Below, piece after piece: positions 28,214-37,987 of a DNA stretch of 64,000 bases; within the stretch, counting starts at the first letter, position 1; each line of letters opens with the position of its first letter. A model generated the notes under the pieces. It ran no database searches. It was not told the origin of the DNA and worked only from the letters and a program-made list of their open reading frames with translations. Location: the NCBI RefSeq assembly GCF_000423325.1, contig NZ_AUHT01000011.1:124001-188000 (forward strand). Direction: 5' to 3'. The position numbers and the translations under genes are program-made. The DNA is from Lysobacter defluvii IMMIB APB-9 = DSM 18482 (GTDB lineage: Bacteria; Pseudomonadota; Gammaproteobacteria; Xanthomonadales; Xanthomonadaceae).

Positions 28214-29419
28214 ATGATCGGTCCGCTGAACCACACCCGACTGCTGCGCTGGGCCGGCCTGTTCACCTGGGCGATCACCGGCGTGTGGCTGGTGCAGCTG
28301 TGGCTGGACCCGCGCGCCGTCGACGAACTGCTGCAGGGCGGGGGACATCCCTTCGGCGTGCTGGTCGCGCGTTGGACGGCGCTGTACCTGAGCTTCGGCA
28401 TCGTCTACTGGTGGATCAGCCGCGACCTGGGGCGGCGGCGCCACGGGATGCTCGACAACGTCGCGCTGCTGGTGCTCACCGCCTGCGCGATCGGCGTCAG
28501 CGTGTTCTCCGGTTCCGGCCTGGGCAGCGTCCTGCTGATGGTCATGGCCGGCCTGCTGCCCTGGCTGGTGCCGGTGCGATCGGGCGTGGCCTGGCTGGTC
28601 GGCAGCAACCTGGCCGCCATCCCGGTGTGGGTGAACGTGCTCGGTTTCCCGCTGCTGATCGCCGCGGCGCAGTCGCTGCTCTACGCCGGGTTCTCCAGTT
28701 TCGTGTTCGTGACCGCGCTGGTGGCCCGGCAGCAGACCGAGGCGCGCGAGGAGCAGCGCCGGCTCAACGCCGAGCTCCGGGCGACGCGCCGGCTGCTGGC
28801 CGAGAGTGCGCGGGTCAACGAGCGCACCCGCATTTCCCGCGAGCTGCACGACCTGCTGGGCCACCACCTGACCGCCCTGAGCCTGAACCTGGAGGTCGCC
28901 GGGCACCTGGCGGAGGGGCGTGCGCGCGAACACGTGCAGCAGGCCCATACCCTGGCCCGGCTGCTGCTGACCGACGTGCGGGAGGCAGTGAGCCAGCTGC
29001 GCGAGGGCGGTACCATCGACCTGTCGGCGGCGCTGCGGCCGTTGGCCGAGAACGTGCCGGCGCTGGACATCCACATGGACATCCAGTCGCCACTGATGCT
29101 GGACGATCCGGAGCGCGCCCACGTGCTGCTGCGCTGCACGCAGGAGATCATCACCAACGTGGTGCGCCACGCCGGTGCCGGCAACCTGTGGCTCAGCGCC
29201 AGGCTGGAAGGCGGCAGGGTGCGGATGGACGCGCGCGACGACGGCCGGGGCGCGGAGCAGCTGGAGGCGGGCAACGGCCTGCAGGGGATGCGCGAGCGGC
29301 TCGCCCAGGTGGGCGGGACCCTGCGGATCGAAACAGGGGCGCGGGCGGGTTTCCGCCTGCATATCGAAATGCCGGCGTCGGCGAACCTGGACGCCGCGGG
29401 GCAAGGGGCAAGGGCATGA
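28214..29419 (+). CDS. NarL/DesK-type sensor histidine kinase
   Basis: 401 residues. Six hydrophobic segments in residues 1-170 form a membrane sensor without a periplasmic domain. A coiled segment precedes HisKA_3: ISRELHDLLGHHLTALSLNLEVA with phospho-accepting His212. The HATPase region contains QEIITNVVRHA and GNGLQGMRERLAQVGGTL. This is a DesK-like membrane-state sensor by layout. An adjacent GTG three bases upstream is an alternative start. ATGA coupling with the response regulator follows. Confidence 0.9.
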   Translation: MIGPLNHTRLLRWAGLFTWAITGVWLVQLWLDPRAVDELLQGGGHPFGVLVARWTALYLSFGIVYWWISRDLGRRRHGMLDNVALLVLTACAIGVSVFSGSGLGSVLLMVMAGLLPWLVPVRSGVAWLVGSNLAAIPVWVNVLGFPLLIAAAQSLLYAGFSSFVFVTALVARQQTEAREEQRRLNAELRATRRLLAESARVNERTRISRELHDLLGHHLTALSLNLEVAGHLAEGRAREHVQQAHTLARLLLTDVREAVSQLREGGTIDLSAALRPLAENVPALDIHMDIQSPLMLDDPERAHVLLRCTQEIITNVVRHAGAGNLWLSARLEGGRVRMDARDDGRGAEQLEAGNGLQGMRERLAQVGGTLRIETGARAGFRLHIEMPASANLDAAGQGARA

Positions 29420-30066
29420 GTGGACCTGTGCGGGTAATGCTGGTGGACGACCAGACGCTGGTCCGGCAGGGCGTTCGTTCGCTGCTGTCGCTGGCGGAGG
29501 GGATCGAGGTGGTGGCCGAGGCCTCCGATGGCAGGCAGGCCGTGGAGATGGTTCCGGAGGTCCGGCCCGACGTGGTGCTGATGGACATGCGGATGCCGGT
29601 GATGTCCGGGCTGGAGGCGCTGCAGGCGCTGGCGCGCGACGGCCAGCTCCCGCCCACCATCATCCTGACCACCTTCGACGACGACCAGCTGGTGCTGGCC
29701 GGGCTGAAGGTCGGCGCCAAGGGGTTCCTGCTCAAGGACGTGTCCCTGGAGCAGCTGGTCAACGCCATCCAGACCGTCGCCGCCGGCGGCTCGCTGGTGC
29801 AGCCGGCGATGAGCCAGCGGCTGTTGTCGGGGCTGGAGCACATGCGCAACCAGTTCGTCAGCCTCGACCAGCCCGACCCGCTCACCGAACGCGAAACGGA
29901 GATCCTGCGGCTGATGGCAGGGGGGTTCTCCAACAAGGAGATCGCCAATTCGCTCGGCGTGGCCGAGGGAACCATCAAGAACCACGTCTCGAACATCCTG
30001 TCCAAGCTGGGCGTGCGCGACCGCACCCGCGCGGTACTGAAGGCATTCGAGCTGAAACTGGTGTAA
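29416..30066 (+). CDS. NarL/LuxR-type response regulator
   Basis: 216 residues. The receiver has acidic Asp11 and Asp12 (MLVDDQ), the phospho-acceptor Asp57 (VVLMDMRMPVMSG) and the Lys in GFLLKD. The LuxR-type helix-turn-helix is LTERETEILRLMAGGFSNKEIANSLGVAEGTIKNHVSNIL. Cognate to the upstream kinase by coupling. The regulon is unknown; the adjacent downstream gene is a candidate. Confidence 0.95.
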   Translation: MSGPVRVMLVDDQTLVRQGVRSLLSLAEGIEVVAEASDGRQAVEMVPEVRPDVVLMDMRMPVMSGLEALQALARDGQLPPTIILTTFDDDQLVLAGLKVGAKGFLLKDVSLEQLVNAIQTVAAGGSLVQPAMSQRLLSGLEHMRNQFVSLDQPDPLTERETEILRLMAGGFSNKEIANSLGVAEGTIKNHVSNILSKLGVRDRTRAVLKAFELKLV

Positions 30067-30182
30067 CGCCGGCGAAAGACCCGATTCGGCATGGCTCCCC
30101 GAGGCTGCGCCGGACCGGGCAACCTTGCTAGCATTGCCGGTCTGCGCCCTCGTCCCATCCCGGGTCCGGCCCTGGAGAACAC

Positions 30183-31304
30183 ATGACCCGCTTCATTGAA
30201 TTCCTGATTTCGCTGGCCATCGTGGCCGTCCTGTTCGTGATCGTCGGCTTCATGCTGCCGTCGAAGCGCCATGTCGAGCACTCGGTCGAGACCAACCGCA
30301 GGTTGCCGATCGTGTTCGACACGATCAGCAGCTTCAACCGGTTCACGCACTGGAACGTGCTGCCGCTGCGCGATCCGAACATGCAGATCCGCATCTCCGA
30401 CCCGCCGTCCGGCGTCGGCGCCCGCCTGGAGTACACCTCCGAAGAGGACGGCCTGGGCGAGGGCAGCTGGGAGATCGTGGACGTGGTCCCGAACAAGAGC
30501 GTGAGCTTCGTCATCGAGGACGAGGAGCGGGGCGAGAACAAGCGCACCACCTACACCCTGACGCCGACCGGCCGGAACAACCGCAACGTCCGCATCACCC
30601 AGACCTACGACGTCGACTACGGGATGAACCTGCTGGGCCGCTACTCGGGCCTGTACGTGAGCTCGGGCGTGGGCGAGGCGATGAAGATGAGCCTGCAGCG
30701 CCTGTCCAACATGCTGGCCGCGGTGCCGAACTATGACTATACCGAGTTCGAGGTCGCACCGGAGTTCGTCGACCGCCCGGCGGTCAACCTGCTGGTGGTC
30801 ACGGCGGCCGTGGAGCGCAACAACGACGTCGTCATGCGCACCATGAAGAACAACATGCAGTGGATCGACAAGGTCATGGAGGCCAACGACCTGGAGGCCG
30901 ACGGTCCGCTGCGCATCATCACCAACGAGTTCGGCGCCGAGAACTACTCCTTCGACGTGGCCCAGCCGGTCCGCCCGAAGGGCGACTCGGCCGGCGACGA
31001 GGCGGAAGGCGAGGAAGGCGAGGAGGCCACCACGGAGGTCGCCGAGGCCGCGGCCCCCGCCGGCAAGCTGGACATCGAGCTGGAAGGCCCGGTCGAGCAC
31101 GTCTTCGTCGAGGCCCAGCGCGAGGCGGTGGTTCCCTTCGAGGGCCACATGGCGACCCTGCCGCGGGTGCGCGACACCCTGCGCGCCTGGGTGCTGACCC
31201 AGGGCCACGAGACCTCCGGCCGTCCGTACGAGGAGTGGATCAAGGGGATCGACGACAGCTTCACCGAGGAAGGCGAGTTCCGGGCCTACTGGGGCCTGCG
31301 CTGA
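30183..31304 (+). CDS. Membrane-anchored SRPBCC (polyketide cyclase-like) protein
   Basis: 373 residues. An N-terminal transmembrane anchor (FIEFLISLAIVAVLFVIVGFM) precedes an SRPBCC-like ligand-binding fold (HVEHSVETNRRLPIVFDTISSFNRFTHWNV through VRITQTYDVDYG). A second, less clear domain follows, with an acidic insertion (GDEAEGEEGEEATTEVAEAA) at about 270-300. GGAGAAC lies before the ATG. It is transcribed away from the two-component pair with 116 bases between, holding a GCTAGCAT -10-like box, so it may have its own promoter. Confidence 0.8.
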   Translation: MTRFIEFLISLAIVAVLFVIVGFMLPSKRHVEHSVETNRRLPIVFDTISSFNRFTHWNVLPLRDPNMQIRISDPPSGVGARLEYTSEEDGLGEGSWEIVDVVPNKSVSFVIEDEERGENKRTTYTLTPTGRNNRNVRITQTYDVDYGMNLLGRYSGLYVSSGVGEAMKMSLQRLSNMLAAVPNYDYTEFEVAPEFVDRPAVNLLVVTAAVERNNDVVMRTMKNNMQWIDKVMEANDLEADGPLRIITNEFGAENYSFDVAQPVRPKGDSAGDEAEGEEGEEATTEVAEAAAPAGKLDIELEGPVEHVFVEAQREAVVPFEGHMATLPRVRDTLRAWVLTQGHETSGRPYEEWIKGIDDSFTEEGEFRAYWGLR

Positions 31305-31332
31305 GCCGAGGGCCTGGCTGGCGGTAACATCG

Positions 31333-31368
31333 GGCGCGCCGTGGGCAACCACGGCGCGCCTTTTTCTT
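31333..31368 (+). terminator. Rho-independent terminator after the SRPBCC gene
   Basis: GGCGCGCCGTGG, loop GCAA, CCACGGCGCGCC: a perfect 12-bp stem followed by TTTTTCTTT. It is the strongest terminator in the window. Confidence 0.97.
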
Positions 31369-31387
31369 TGCGGCAAGGGAAAAGACC

Positions 31388-31759
31388 ATGGGACAGGCGG
31401 TGGACGGGATCGGCGGCGCCGGACGGGCGCTGGCACCGGTGGGCGCGGTGATGGCGGCCCTGTCGGTGGGCCTGGCGGCCTATGCCTCCCACGCCGGCGC
31501 ACCGGATGCGCGCGAGGCGCTGCAGTCAGCGGCGCTGTTCCTGTTCGGGCACGGCATCGCGCTGGCCGCGCTGGCCCCGCGCACGCCGCGGCGGCTTGGC
31601 CGCCTTGCGCTGGCCGCGCTGCTGATGGGCACCCTGCTGTTCTCCGGCAGCGTCACCGCGGCCCGCCTGCTGGGCTGGTCCTCCGCGGCCGCGCCGCTGG
31701 GCGGGATGCTGATGATGGCCGCCTGGCTGGCTTGGGCCGTCGACGCGGCGCGGCGCTGA
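31388..31759 (+). CDS. DUF423 family membrane protein
   Basis: 123 residues and four hydrophobic helices, with the family start GAVMAALSVGLAAYASHAG and the later GLxLFSGSVTAARLLG-like motif (LLFSGSVTAARLLGWS). It resembles YgdD; function unknown. One base separates its stop from the AlkA-like gene, so the two form an operon. Confidence 0.85.
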   Translation: MGQAVDGIGGAGRALAPVGAVMAALSVGLAAYASHAGAPDAREALQSAALFLFGHGIALAALAPRTPRRLGRLALAALLMGTLLFSGSVTAARLLGWSSAAAPLGGMLMMAAWLAWAVDAARR

Positions 31760-31760
31760 C

Positions 31761-32438
31761 ATGGCCCGGTACCGGCGCGGCTTCGACACGGAGGCGGCAC
31801 GGACCCACCTGCAGCGGGACCGCAGGCTGGCGCCGTGGCTGGAGCGGATCGGCCCCATCCCGCCGGACCCGCGCTGGAAGCGGGGCTTCGATCCCGTGGA
31901 TGCGCTGGCGCGCTCGATCCTCTACCAGCAGCTCAGCGGCAAGGCCGCCGCCACCATCACCGGCCGGGTGGAACAGGCGATCGGCAGCGGCCGGCTGCAC
32001 GCCGACACCCTGGGCCGGGTGGACGACGCGACGCTGCGCGCCTGCGGCGTGTCGGGCAACAAGATCCTGGCCCTGCGCGACCTGGCGCGGCGCGAGGAAG
32101 ACGGCGCCATCCCGGGACCACGCCGGCTGGCCTGGATGGACGAGCAGGCGATCGTCGACGCGCTGGTGGCGATCCGCGGCATCGGCCGCTGGACCGTGGA
32201 AATGATGCTGATGTTCCGGCTCGGCCGGCCGGACGTCCTGCCCGTCGACGACCTCGGCATCCGCAAGGGCCTGCAGGTCGTCGACAGGCTGGAGCAGCTG
32301 CCGACGCCGCGCGAGACCGCCACGCGTGGAGAGCGGTGGGGGCCCTGGCGGACCTATGCCGGCCTGTACCTGTGGCGGATCGCGGACGCGGCCTCCGGGA
32401 AGGGCGGCGACAAGCCTACGCCGCGCTCGCAGGAGTAG
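31761..32438 (+). CDS. DNA-3-methyladenine glycosylase II (AlkA-type)
   Basis: 225 residues. HhH-GPD glycosylase: ARSILYQQLSGKAAATITGR, the hairpin LVAIRGIGRWTVEMMLMF and the catalytic aspartate in VLPVDDLGIRKG. It removes alkylated bases from DNA. It lacks the N-terminal E. coli AlkA extension, matching the shorter Mag1-like type common in soil bacteria. Confidence 0.9.
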   Translation: MARYRRGFDTEAARTHLQRDRRLAPWLERIGPIPPDPRWKRGFDPVDALARSILYQQLSGKAAATITGRVEQAIGSGRLHADTLGRVDDATLRACGVSGNKILALRDLARREEDGAIPGPRRLAWMDEQAIVDALVAIRGIGRWTVEMMLMFRLGRPDVLPVDDLGIRKGLQVVDRLEQLPTPRETATRGERWGPWRTYAGLYLWRIADAASGKGGDKPTPRSQE

Positions 32439-32462
32439 TTGCGCGGGCGCGCCCGGTCCCGC

Positions 32463-32732
32463 TCAGCGGGGACCGCGGCGGCGCAGGTAGTCGAACAGGA
32501 TGAAGATACCGAGGCCATTGATGGCCAGCGCCAGCACCACCGCCACGGCGAGGGTGCGGGTCTCGTCGCCCGCCGCCCACGCCAGCCCGGCGCCCCCGGC
32601 GAGCATGGCAAGCGCCGCCAGCCGCAGCAGGGTGGCCAGGCGCGGTTGCTGGCGGGCGAAGCTGCGCGCCATCAGGAACGCGGGGAAGCTGCTGGCGGCG
32701 ACCACCAGCGCGGGGATCATTCCTTCCTGCAT
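32463..32732 (-). CDS. Small membrane protein (89 aa)
   Basis: Three hydrophobic segments: ALVVAASSFPAFLMARSF, LLRLAALAMLAGGAGLAWA and LAVAVVLALAINGLGIFILFDYL, then a basic end RRRGPR. Not recognised as a named family. It starts five bases after the stop of the carboxypeptidase-like gene. A second ATG 12 bases downstream (MIPAL), directly after AGGAAGGA, is also possible. Function unknown; perhaps expressed with the peptidase. Confidence 0.65.
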   Translation of the reverse strand: MQEGMIPALVVAASSFPAFLMARSFARQQPRLATLLRLAALAMLAGGAGLAWAAGDETRTLAVAVVLALAINGLGIFILFDYLRRRGPR

Positions 32733-32737
32733 CGATG

Positions 32738-33574
32738 TCAGGCGTCCTTGAAGCGCCAGTGCCACGGCTCGTAGATGATGCCGTGCGGGTTGTCGCGCGG
32801 ATAGCTCATGTGGAACCCGTGCGCGGCGGCGTTGCCACGCAGCCACTCGAAAGCCGGGGTGGACTCGAACGACTCCTCCGCCGGCGGCTCCCCGGGGCAG
32901 GACAGGTCCAGGGCCAGGCCGGAATGGTGTTCGCTGAAACCCGGCGCGGCGTTGACCGCCAGGATCCGTGCCATGTCCTGCCCCCGGTCCCGCTTCCGCT
33001 GGAAGATGCCGAGCTGGTACGCGTGGCTGCGGTAGCCGGAGATGGCTTCCAGGGCGATGCCGTCGGCCCATGCCGCACGGCGCAGGTGGTCCCAGGCGCG
33101 GGCAGCCGGGGCCGCCAGCCACAATGGGCGCCGGTAGCGGTCGAAGCCGGCGAGGGAGAGACGGGTGGGTTCGGGAACCAGCTCCAGCCCGGTCTCCGCA
33201 GCGTAGCGTGCCTCGTCCAGGCCGAGCTGGTGCAGGCGTTCCTGGAGCCGGGACAGGGGCAGCTGGTCCACGTCGCTGGCCATCGCGCGTGCCCGCGCCG
33301 GCGGTGCGGCATGGATCGCGTCCAGCAGGTCCAGGGCGTCCCCGATGCCCGGCTCGCGCGGGAGCCGCTCCACCATGGGCAGCACGCCTTCGGGGAGGTC
33401 GGCGGCCAGGTAGCGCCCGTCGCGCTTGCGCCGCAGCACGTGTCGGGCGCGCGCGAGCACGCGGGCGTCCTGGTTGCCGTGTGCGCGCAACAGGCCGCGT
33501 GGCCAGATCTCGATCTCGCCGGTGTTGAACAGGACCTGGGGCTGGCCGCGCATGCGGGCAGGGTAGTGGTGCAT
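32738..33574 (-). CDS. M15B D-alanyl-D-alanine carboxypeptidase (VanY-like) with extra N-terminal domain
   Basis: 278 residues. The C-terminal half is VanY/DdcY-type: ISGYRSHAYQLGIF, APGFSEHHSGLALDLSC (His/Asp zinc ligands) and IYEPWHWRF (third ligand His), with the catalytic Glu in SFESTPAFEWL. It should trim peptidoglycan stem peptides. The first about 115 residues are a separate unrecognised domain, and there is no signal peptide, so the site of action is not clear. MRGQPQV, seven codons in, is an alternative start. Confidence 0.85.
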   Translation of the reverse strand: MHHYPARMRGQPQVLFNTGEIEIWPRGLLRAHGNQDARVLARARHVLRRKRDGRYLAADLPEGVLPMVERLPREPGIGDALDLLDAIHAAPPARARAMASDVDQLPLSRLQERLHQLGLDEARYAAETGLELVPEPTRLSLAGFDRYRRPLWLAAPAARAWDHLRRAAWADGIALEAISGYRSHAYQLGIFQRKRDRGQDMARILAVNAAPGFSEHHSGLALDLSCPGEPPAEESFESTPAFEWLRGNAAAHGFHMSYPRDNPHGIIYEPWHWRFKDA

Positions 33575-33638
33575 GCCGCCCGGCGCCAGCGCGCAGGAAG
33601 CAGGAAGCCGGCGCGGGGCCGGCTTCCGGGGTGGCCGG

Positions 33639-34094
33639 TCAGGACTCCGGCGGCGCCGGCGGGGCCTGGCCCGGCGCCTGCGCGGGCTGGGCCGGCTGCA
33701 GCAGGAAGCCGGCGATCCGGCCCTCGGCGTCGATCGCCGTCTGGGCGAGGATGACGCCGCCTTCGTACATCAGCGGGACCATCACCACCTGGTAGCCCCC
33801 CTGCTCGGCGGTCTGCGGGGCGCCGCGACCGGTGGCCGCGCCGAGCTGCTGCGGGAGCGATTGCCAGACCTCGCGCAGCTTGTCCGCGGGCACTTCCTGG
33901 CGCATCTGGTCGGTGAAGCTGGCCTCGACCGCGGCGAAGTCGCCCGCATCCAGTCGGTCCAGCAGCTGGATTGCCGTCTGCTGCGCGCTTGCCGCCGGGG
34001 CGGTGGCGGGTGCCGCGGCCTGGGGGGCGGCGTGGCCGGCCATCGGGGCGGTGAGCATTGCAGCCGCGAGGGCGGCGGGGATCAACATGCGCAT
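33639..34094 (-). CDS. Secreted DUF3887-like protein
   Basis: 151 residues. A signal peptide MRMLIPAALAAAMLTAPMAGHA precedes an Ala/Pro linker and a small domain: QLLDRLDAGDFAAVEASFTDQMRQEVPADKLREVWQSL, the pattern of DUF3887/SnoaL-like domains. The C-terminal tail is Pro/Ala/Gln-rich. GGAG lies before the ATG. Function unknown; probably periplasmic. Confidence 0.8.
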   Translation of the reverse strand: MRMLIPAALAAAMLTAPMAGHAAPQAAAPATAPAASAQQTAIQLLDRLDAGDFAAVEASFTDQMRQEVPADKLREVWQSLPQQLGAATGRGAPQTAEQGGYQVVMVPLMYEGGVILAQTAIDAEGRIAGFLLQPAQPAQAPGQAPPAPPES

Positions 34095-34170
34095 GGGCAA
34101 CTCCTTGCGGGATGGACCGGACGGGTCCGGCAGGCGGCTACCGATAGCAGCCGCGGCGGGTGACTGCAAG

Positions 34171-35076
34171 TCAGGGCAGGATGCGGTACAGCGGCGCCGG
34201 CATGAACTCGCCCGTCGCGTAGAGCGCCTCGCCATCGGCGGACCAGCCCAGCGCCTCGGCCTGGGGCAGCCAGGGAAGGTCGTGGACCACGGGAGTTCCG
34301 GTGACGGCGTTCGCCCAGTCCTGCCCCTCCCGGCGTTCATAGAGCAGCAGGTGGCGGTAGGTCATCACCGCGAGCCTGCGCCGGTCGGGCGACACCGAAG
34401 CGGCGGTGACCTGCCTGGCCAGCGGGGTGCGGCCGCTGGTGTCGGTGTCCTCGTCCAGCCCCGGCATGCCGTAGAGCGTGCCCTGCGGCCGGGCGGTGAG
34501 CAGCTGGACGGTGGGCGGATGCAAAGGCAGTACGAACAGCTCCGGCGGCTGGCGCTTCTTGGAGACCAGCAGCACCTCCCCGCGCTCGGCATCGACGGCG
34601 ATCGCCTCGGCGTCGCGCGCGCCGTCCGGGTAGCGGAAGGCGATGGACCAGGCCGGGCTCAGGCGTCCGTTGCTGAGCTCCTCCGGCTCCTCGAACACGT
34701 GCAGCTGCAGGCTGCGGCGCAGGCCGCCGTTGTCGCCGATGTCGGCCACGAGGAGGTAGCTCCGCCCCTCGAGCTGGAAGGACTCGATGTCCTCCCAGTC
34801 GGTCTTGACCACGCCGTCGACGTTGAAGCTCGCCAGGCGCCGGCCGCTAGTGGTGACCGCGAACAGCCGTGCCGGGTTGCCGCCGTCGTCGTGTAGCCAG
34901 AGCACGCCAGGGTGCCGGGTCGAGGCGGCCAGGCCGCTGACTTCGCGAAGCTGCATGTCCATGAGCACGCCCGACAGGCCCGTGCCGGACTCGCCACGGC
35001 ACCCGGCGAGCAGCACCAGTACCAGCAGGGCGGCCACGAGCAGGCGGGGGCGGGCGGGCGACGGGGCGGCATGCAT
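34171..35076 (-). CDS. Lipoprotein with beta-propeller-like repeats
   Basis: 301 residues. The signal ends LVLLAGC with Cys26. The mature part has propeller-like blades: [76 protein letters not shown] and [16 protein letters not shown]. It resembles the SdiA-regulated/esterase-like beta-propeller group; activity unknown. An ATG four codons upstream (MLRP) is possible. Divergent from purT. Confidence 0.75.
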   Translation of the reverse strand: MHAAPSPARPRLLVAALLVLVLLAGCRGESGTGLSGVLMDMQLREVSGLAASTRHPGVLWLHDDGGNPARLFAVTTSGRRLASFNVDGVVKTDWEDIESFQLEGRSYLLVADIGDNGGLRRSLQLHVFEEPEELSNGRLSPAWSIAFRYPDGARDAEAIAVDAERGEVLLVSKKRQPPELFVLPLHPPTVQLLTARPQGTLYGMPGLDEDTDTSGRTPLARQVTAASVSPDRRRLAVMTYRHLLLYERREGQDWANAVTGTPVVHDLPWLPQAEALGWSADGEALYATGEFMPAPLYRILP

Positions 35077-35173
35077 CGGGCGAAGCATCGCATGGCGCCC
35101 GGTGCCGCGTAACCTCGGCGCGGCACCAGCTTGTGCCGCTAGACTTGGCGCCCCCGAGCCGATCCGCGATTCG

Positions 35174-36403
35174 ATGCCCGAGACCGACCGTTCCCATGCC
35201 CGCTCCGTGACCCTCGGCACGCCGTTGTCGCCCCATGCCACGCGCGTGCTGTTGCTGGGGTCGGGCGAGCTGGGCAAGGAAGTCGCGCTGGAGCTGCAGC
35301 GCTTCGGGGTGGAGGTGGTCGCCGCCGACCGCTATCCCGATGCCCCGGCGATGCAGGTCGCCCACCGCAGCCACGTGCTGGACATGCTGGACGGCACCGC
35401 GGTGCGGGCGCTGGTCGCGCGCGAGCGGCCGCACCTGGTGGTGCCGGAGATCGAGGCCATCCACACCCGCACCCTGGTGGAGCTGGAGGAGGAGTTCGTC
35501 GGACGCGGCGATGGCGTGCGGGTGATTCCGACCGCCCGGGCCGCCTGGCTCACCATGGACCGCGAGGGCATCCGCCGGCTTGCCGCCGAGACCCTCGGCA
35601 TCCCGACTTCCGGCTACCGCTTCGTCGACACCCGCGAGGAGTACCTCGACGCGATCGGGGCGGTCGGCCTGCCGTGCGTGGTCAAGCCGGTGATGTCCTC
35701 CTCCGGCAAGGGGCAGTCGACGGTGCGCACGCCCGCCGAGGTCGAGGCCGCCTGGGACCACGCGCAATCCGGCGGCCGCGCCGGGCGCGGGCGGGTCATC
35801 GTCGAGGGCTTCGTGGACTTCGACTACGAGATCACCCTGCTGACCGTGCGCCATCGCGACGGCACGACCTTCTGCGAGCCGATCGGCCACACCCAGGTCG
35901 ACGGTGACTACCGCGAGAGCTGGCAGCCACAGCCGATGTCGCCGCTGGCGCTGGAGCGGGCGCAGGACATGGCCCGCAGGCTGTCGGAGGACCTCGGCGG
36001 CTGGGGCGTGTTCGGCATGGAGTTCTTCGTGCGGGGCGACGAGGTCTGGTTCAGCGAGGTCTCGCCACGCCCGCATGACACCGGCCTGGTCACCCTGGCC
36101 GGGCAGGACCTGAGCGAATTCGCGCTGCATGCCCGGGCGATCCTCGGGCTGCCGGTGCCGGTGATCCGCAGCCGCGGGCCGTCCGCCTCCTGCGCGGTGC
36201 TGGCCGAGGGCCACGGCGTGCCGGTGTTCGGAGGCGTCGATGCGGCGCTCGCCGAGCCCGACACCCAGCTGCGGCTGTTCGGCAAGCCGCGGGTGGAGGG
36301 CAAGCGGCGCGTCGCCGTCACCCTGGCGCTGGGCGCGGACGTCGAGCAGGCGCGCGCGAAGGCGCGCGCCGCCGCCAGCCGCCTGCGCATCCACCTGCGC
36401 TGA
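35174..36403 (+). CDS. purT: Formate-dependent GAR transformylase
   Basis: 409 residues. ATP-grasp enzyme that makes formyl-GAR from GAR, formate and ATP in purine synthesis. It has [52 protein letters not shown] (ATP-binding), [26 protein letters not shown] (metal-binding Glu and Asn/Arg) and [15 protein letters not shown]. It is about 17 residues longer than the E. coli enzyme, all at the N-terminus, so the true start may lie downstream. Confidence 0.95.
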   Translation: MPETDRSHARSVTLGTPLSPHATRVLLLGSGELGKEVALELQRFGVEVVAADRYPDAPAMQVAHRSHVLDMLDGTAVRALVARERPHLVVPEIEAIHTRTLVELEEEFVGRGDGVRVIPTARAAWLTMDREGIRRLAAETLGIPTSGYRFVDTREEYLDAIGAVGLPCVVKPVMSSSGKGQSTVRTPAEVEAAWDHAQSGGRAGRGRVIVEGFVDFDYEITLLTVRHRDGTTFCEPIGHTQVDGDYRESWQPQPMSPLALERAQDMARRLSEDLGGWGVFGMEFFVRGDEVWFSEVSPRPHDTGLVTLAGQDLSEFALHARAILGLPVPVIRSRGPSASCAVLAEGHGVPVFGGVDAALAEPDTQLRLFGKPRVEGKRRVAVTLALGADVEQARAKARAAASRLRIHLR

Positions 36404-36428
36404 CTTCCCACCTCTGCACGGAGCCTTG

Positions 36429-36749
36429 ATGAAGCCACGAGTCCTCGACCGCTACTCGGTCTACTTCTTTCCCCAGGCGCTCGAGGTGCTGGGTGACGAC
36501 GCGAAGATGTTCCTCAACGGCGAGGGCGAGCGGGCCCACGTCATCTGCCGCGAGATCGACACTGCGGGTTCGCTGCTGGAGATGACGCTGGACTGCCAGG
36601 GACCCGACGGCGAAGCGGTCGAAGTCGAGCTGATGGTGCCGTCGAACATGGTCCGGCTGATCATCTCGACCCGCGGCGACGGCAGCTTCGGCTTCCGGCC
36701 GCGCACGGCCGCCGATCAGGGCTCGGCGACGTCCACCCAGACCAGGTAA
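36429..36749 (+). CDS. Conserved hypothetical protein (106 aa)
   Basis: Not recognised. Cytoplasmic, with beta-rich text (YSVYFFPQALEVLGDDAKMFLNG, ELMVPSNMVRLIISTRGDGSFGF). The final 34 bases overlap the 3' end of the opposite-strand phosphatase gene. It follows purT by 25 bases with GGAG before the ATG and may be co-transcribed. Confidence 0.7.
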   Translation: MKPRVLDRYSVYFFPQALEVLGDDAKMFLNGEGERAHVICREIDTAGSLLEMTLDCQGPDGEAVEVELMVPSNMVRLIISTRGDGSFGFRPRTAADQGSATSTQTR

Positions 36750-37987
36750 TGGTCGCTGGCGCCGGCCACCTCCGCTCCGGGGGTGCCGGGCTCCGGCCAG
36801 TACACCCCGCCGTCGCGCACCCCCAGGTTGCGCGAGGGCAGCACGTAGTCCAGCCGCAGCGTGCCGCCCCGCGGGCCGAAGTCGCCGGTGTGGCTGGCGA
36901 CGTCGCCCTGCCGCGGCAGCCCGCGCTCGCGTGCACGCTCCACCGCACCCCGGCTGCGCGGCACGAAGTCGCCGTTGATCCGCGGGTGCTCCAGCAGCTG
37001 CCGGATCGCACCGGATACGCTGTCCCCGTCGTGCGGGTCCGCGTTGTAGTCGCCCGCGACCACGAAGCGCGCGCCGGGTGCGAGCCCGCCGCAGGTCCCG
37101 GTGTCGTCGCACAGCCAGGGCGCGGGCCGGTTTCCGACGTACTCCGCCCAGAGCCGGATCTCGTCGGCGTTGCGGCGCCCGTTGCGGTCCTCGGGGCCGT
37201 CGAAGACCGGCGGGGTGGGGTGCGCGGCGAGCAGGTGGAGGGTGCCCAGGGGCGTCGAGACGGGCACATCCCAGTGCGACTTCGAGGACAGCCGCAGCTG
37301 GCGCCAGACCGGTTCGGGGTACCACGGCGCACCGGTCCCGGGGTCGACCGGCTGGCGCGCGCCGGGCATCGCGCTCCACGGAAGCAGCTGGAACGTGCGC
37401 ACCTGCGAGGCCTGGATCGGGTGCCGCGAAAGCACCAGCATCCCGTACTGCCCGGGGTGCAGCCCGTAGCCCCAGGCATCGTTGCCGCGCTCGCGGCCCT
37501 CGCCGCCGACCTTGCCGTCCCGGTCGAGGTCCAGGCCGCTGGGCACGCCGGTGTTGACCGGTGCCAGGTAGCGGTACGGGTAATGCAGCGGTTCGCCGCC
37601 GCCCGCCTGCGGCTGCTCCAGGTAGCGGCGCTGGAACAGGGTCGCGGCCTCGCCGGCGGCGTCGTAGTCGAACTCGTTGAGCAGCACCACGTCCGGCCGC
37701 ACCCGCTGCAGCACCGCGGCGACGTTGCGCGCCGCCTCGTCGCCCGCGCGAAGGCGCGCGACGAGGCCGCCGGCCTGTTCGGCATACAGCGAGGTGTTGT
37801 AGGTCGCCACCCGCACCGGAGCGCGCTCGCGCATCGCCTTCGACCAGGCGTCGGGATCGCCATGCACGTTCATGCGCACGCAGCCGGCGACCAGCGCGGC
37901 CAGGCCAGCGACGGCCAGCAGCGGCCAGTGGCGGCGGAGGAGGGTGGACAGGCGGGTACCGCGGGGCCGGCGGGGCGGCAGGGTCAT
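36716..37987 (-). CDS. Endonuclease/exonuclease/phosphatase family lipoprotein
   Basis: 423 residues. An N-terminal membrane signal ends LVAGC (Cys36). EEP-fold motifs: [43 protein letters not shown] (metal Asp and Asn) and [11 protein letters not shown] (catalytic His). It is a phosphodiesterase or nuclease-like enzyme located at the membrane or secreted. The substrate is unknown. The stop overlaps the bpt start by four bases. Confidence 0.88.
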   Translation of the reverse strand: MTLPPRRPRGTRLSTLLRRHWPLLAVAGLAALVAGCVRMNVHGDPDAWSKAMRERAPVRVATYNTSLYAEQAGGLVARLRAGDEAARNVAAVLQRVRPDVVLLNEFDYDAAGEAATLFQRRYLEQPQAGGGEPLHYPYRYLAPVNTGVPSGLDLDRDGKVGGEGRERGNDAWGYGLHPGQYGMLVLSRHPIQASQVRTFQLLPWSAMPGARQPVDPGTGAPWYPEPVWRQLRLSSKSHWDVPVSTPLGTLHLLAAHPTPPVFDGPEDRNGRRNADEIRLWAEYVGNRPAPWLCDDTGTCGGLAPGARFVVAGDYNADPHDGDSVSGAIRQLLEHPRINGDFVPRSRGAVERARERGLPRQGDVASHTGDFGPRGGTLRLDYVLPSRNLGVRDGGVYWPEPGTPGAEVAGASDHYLVWVDVAEP

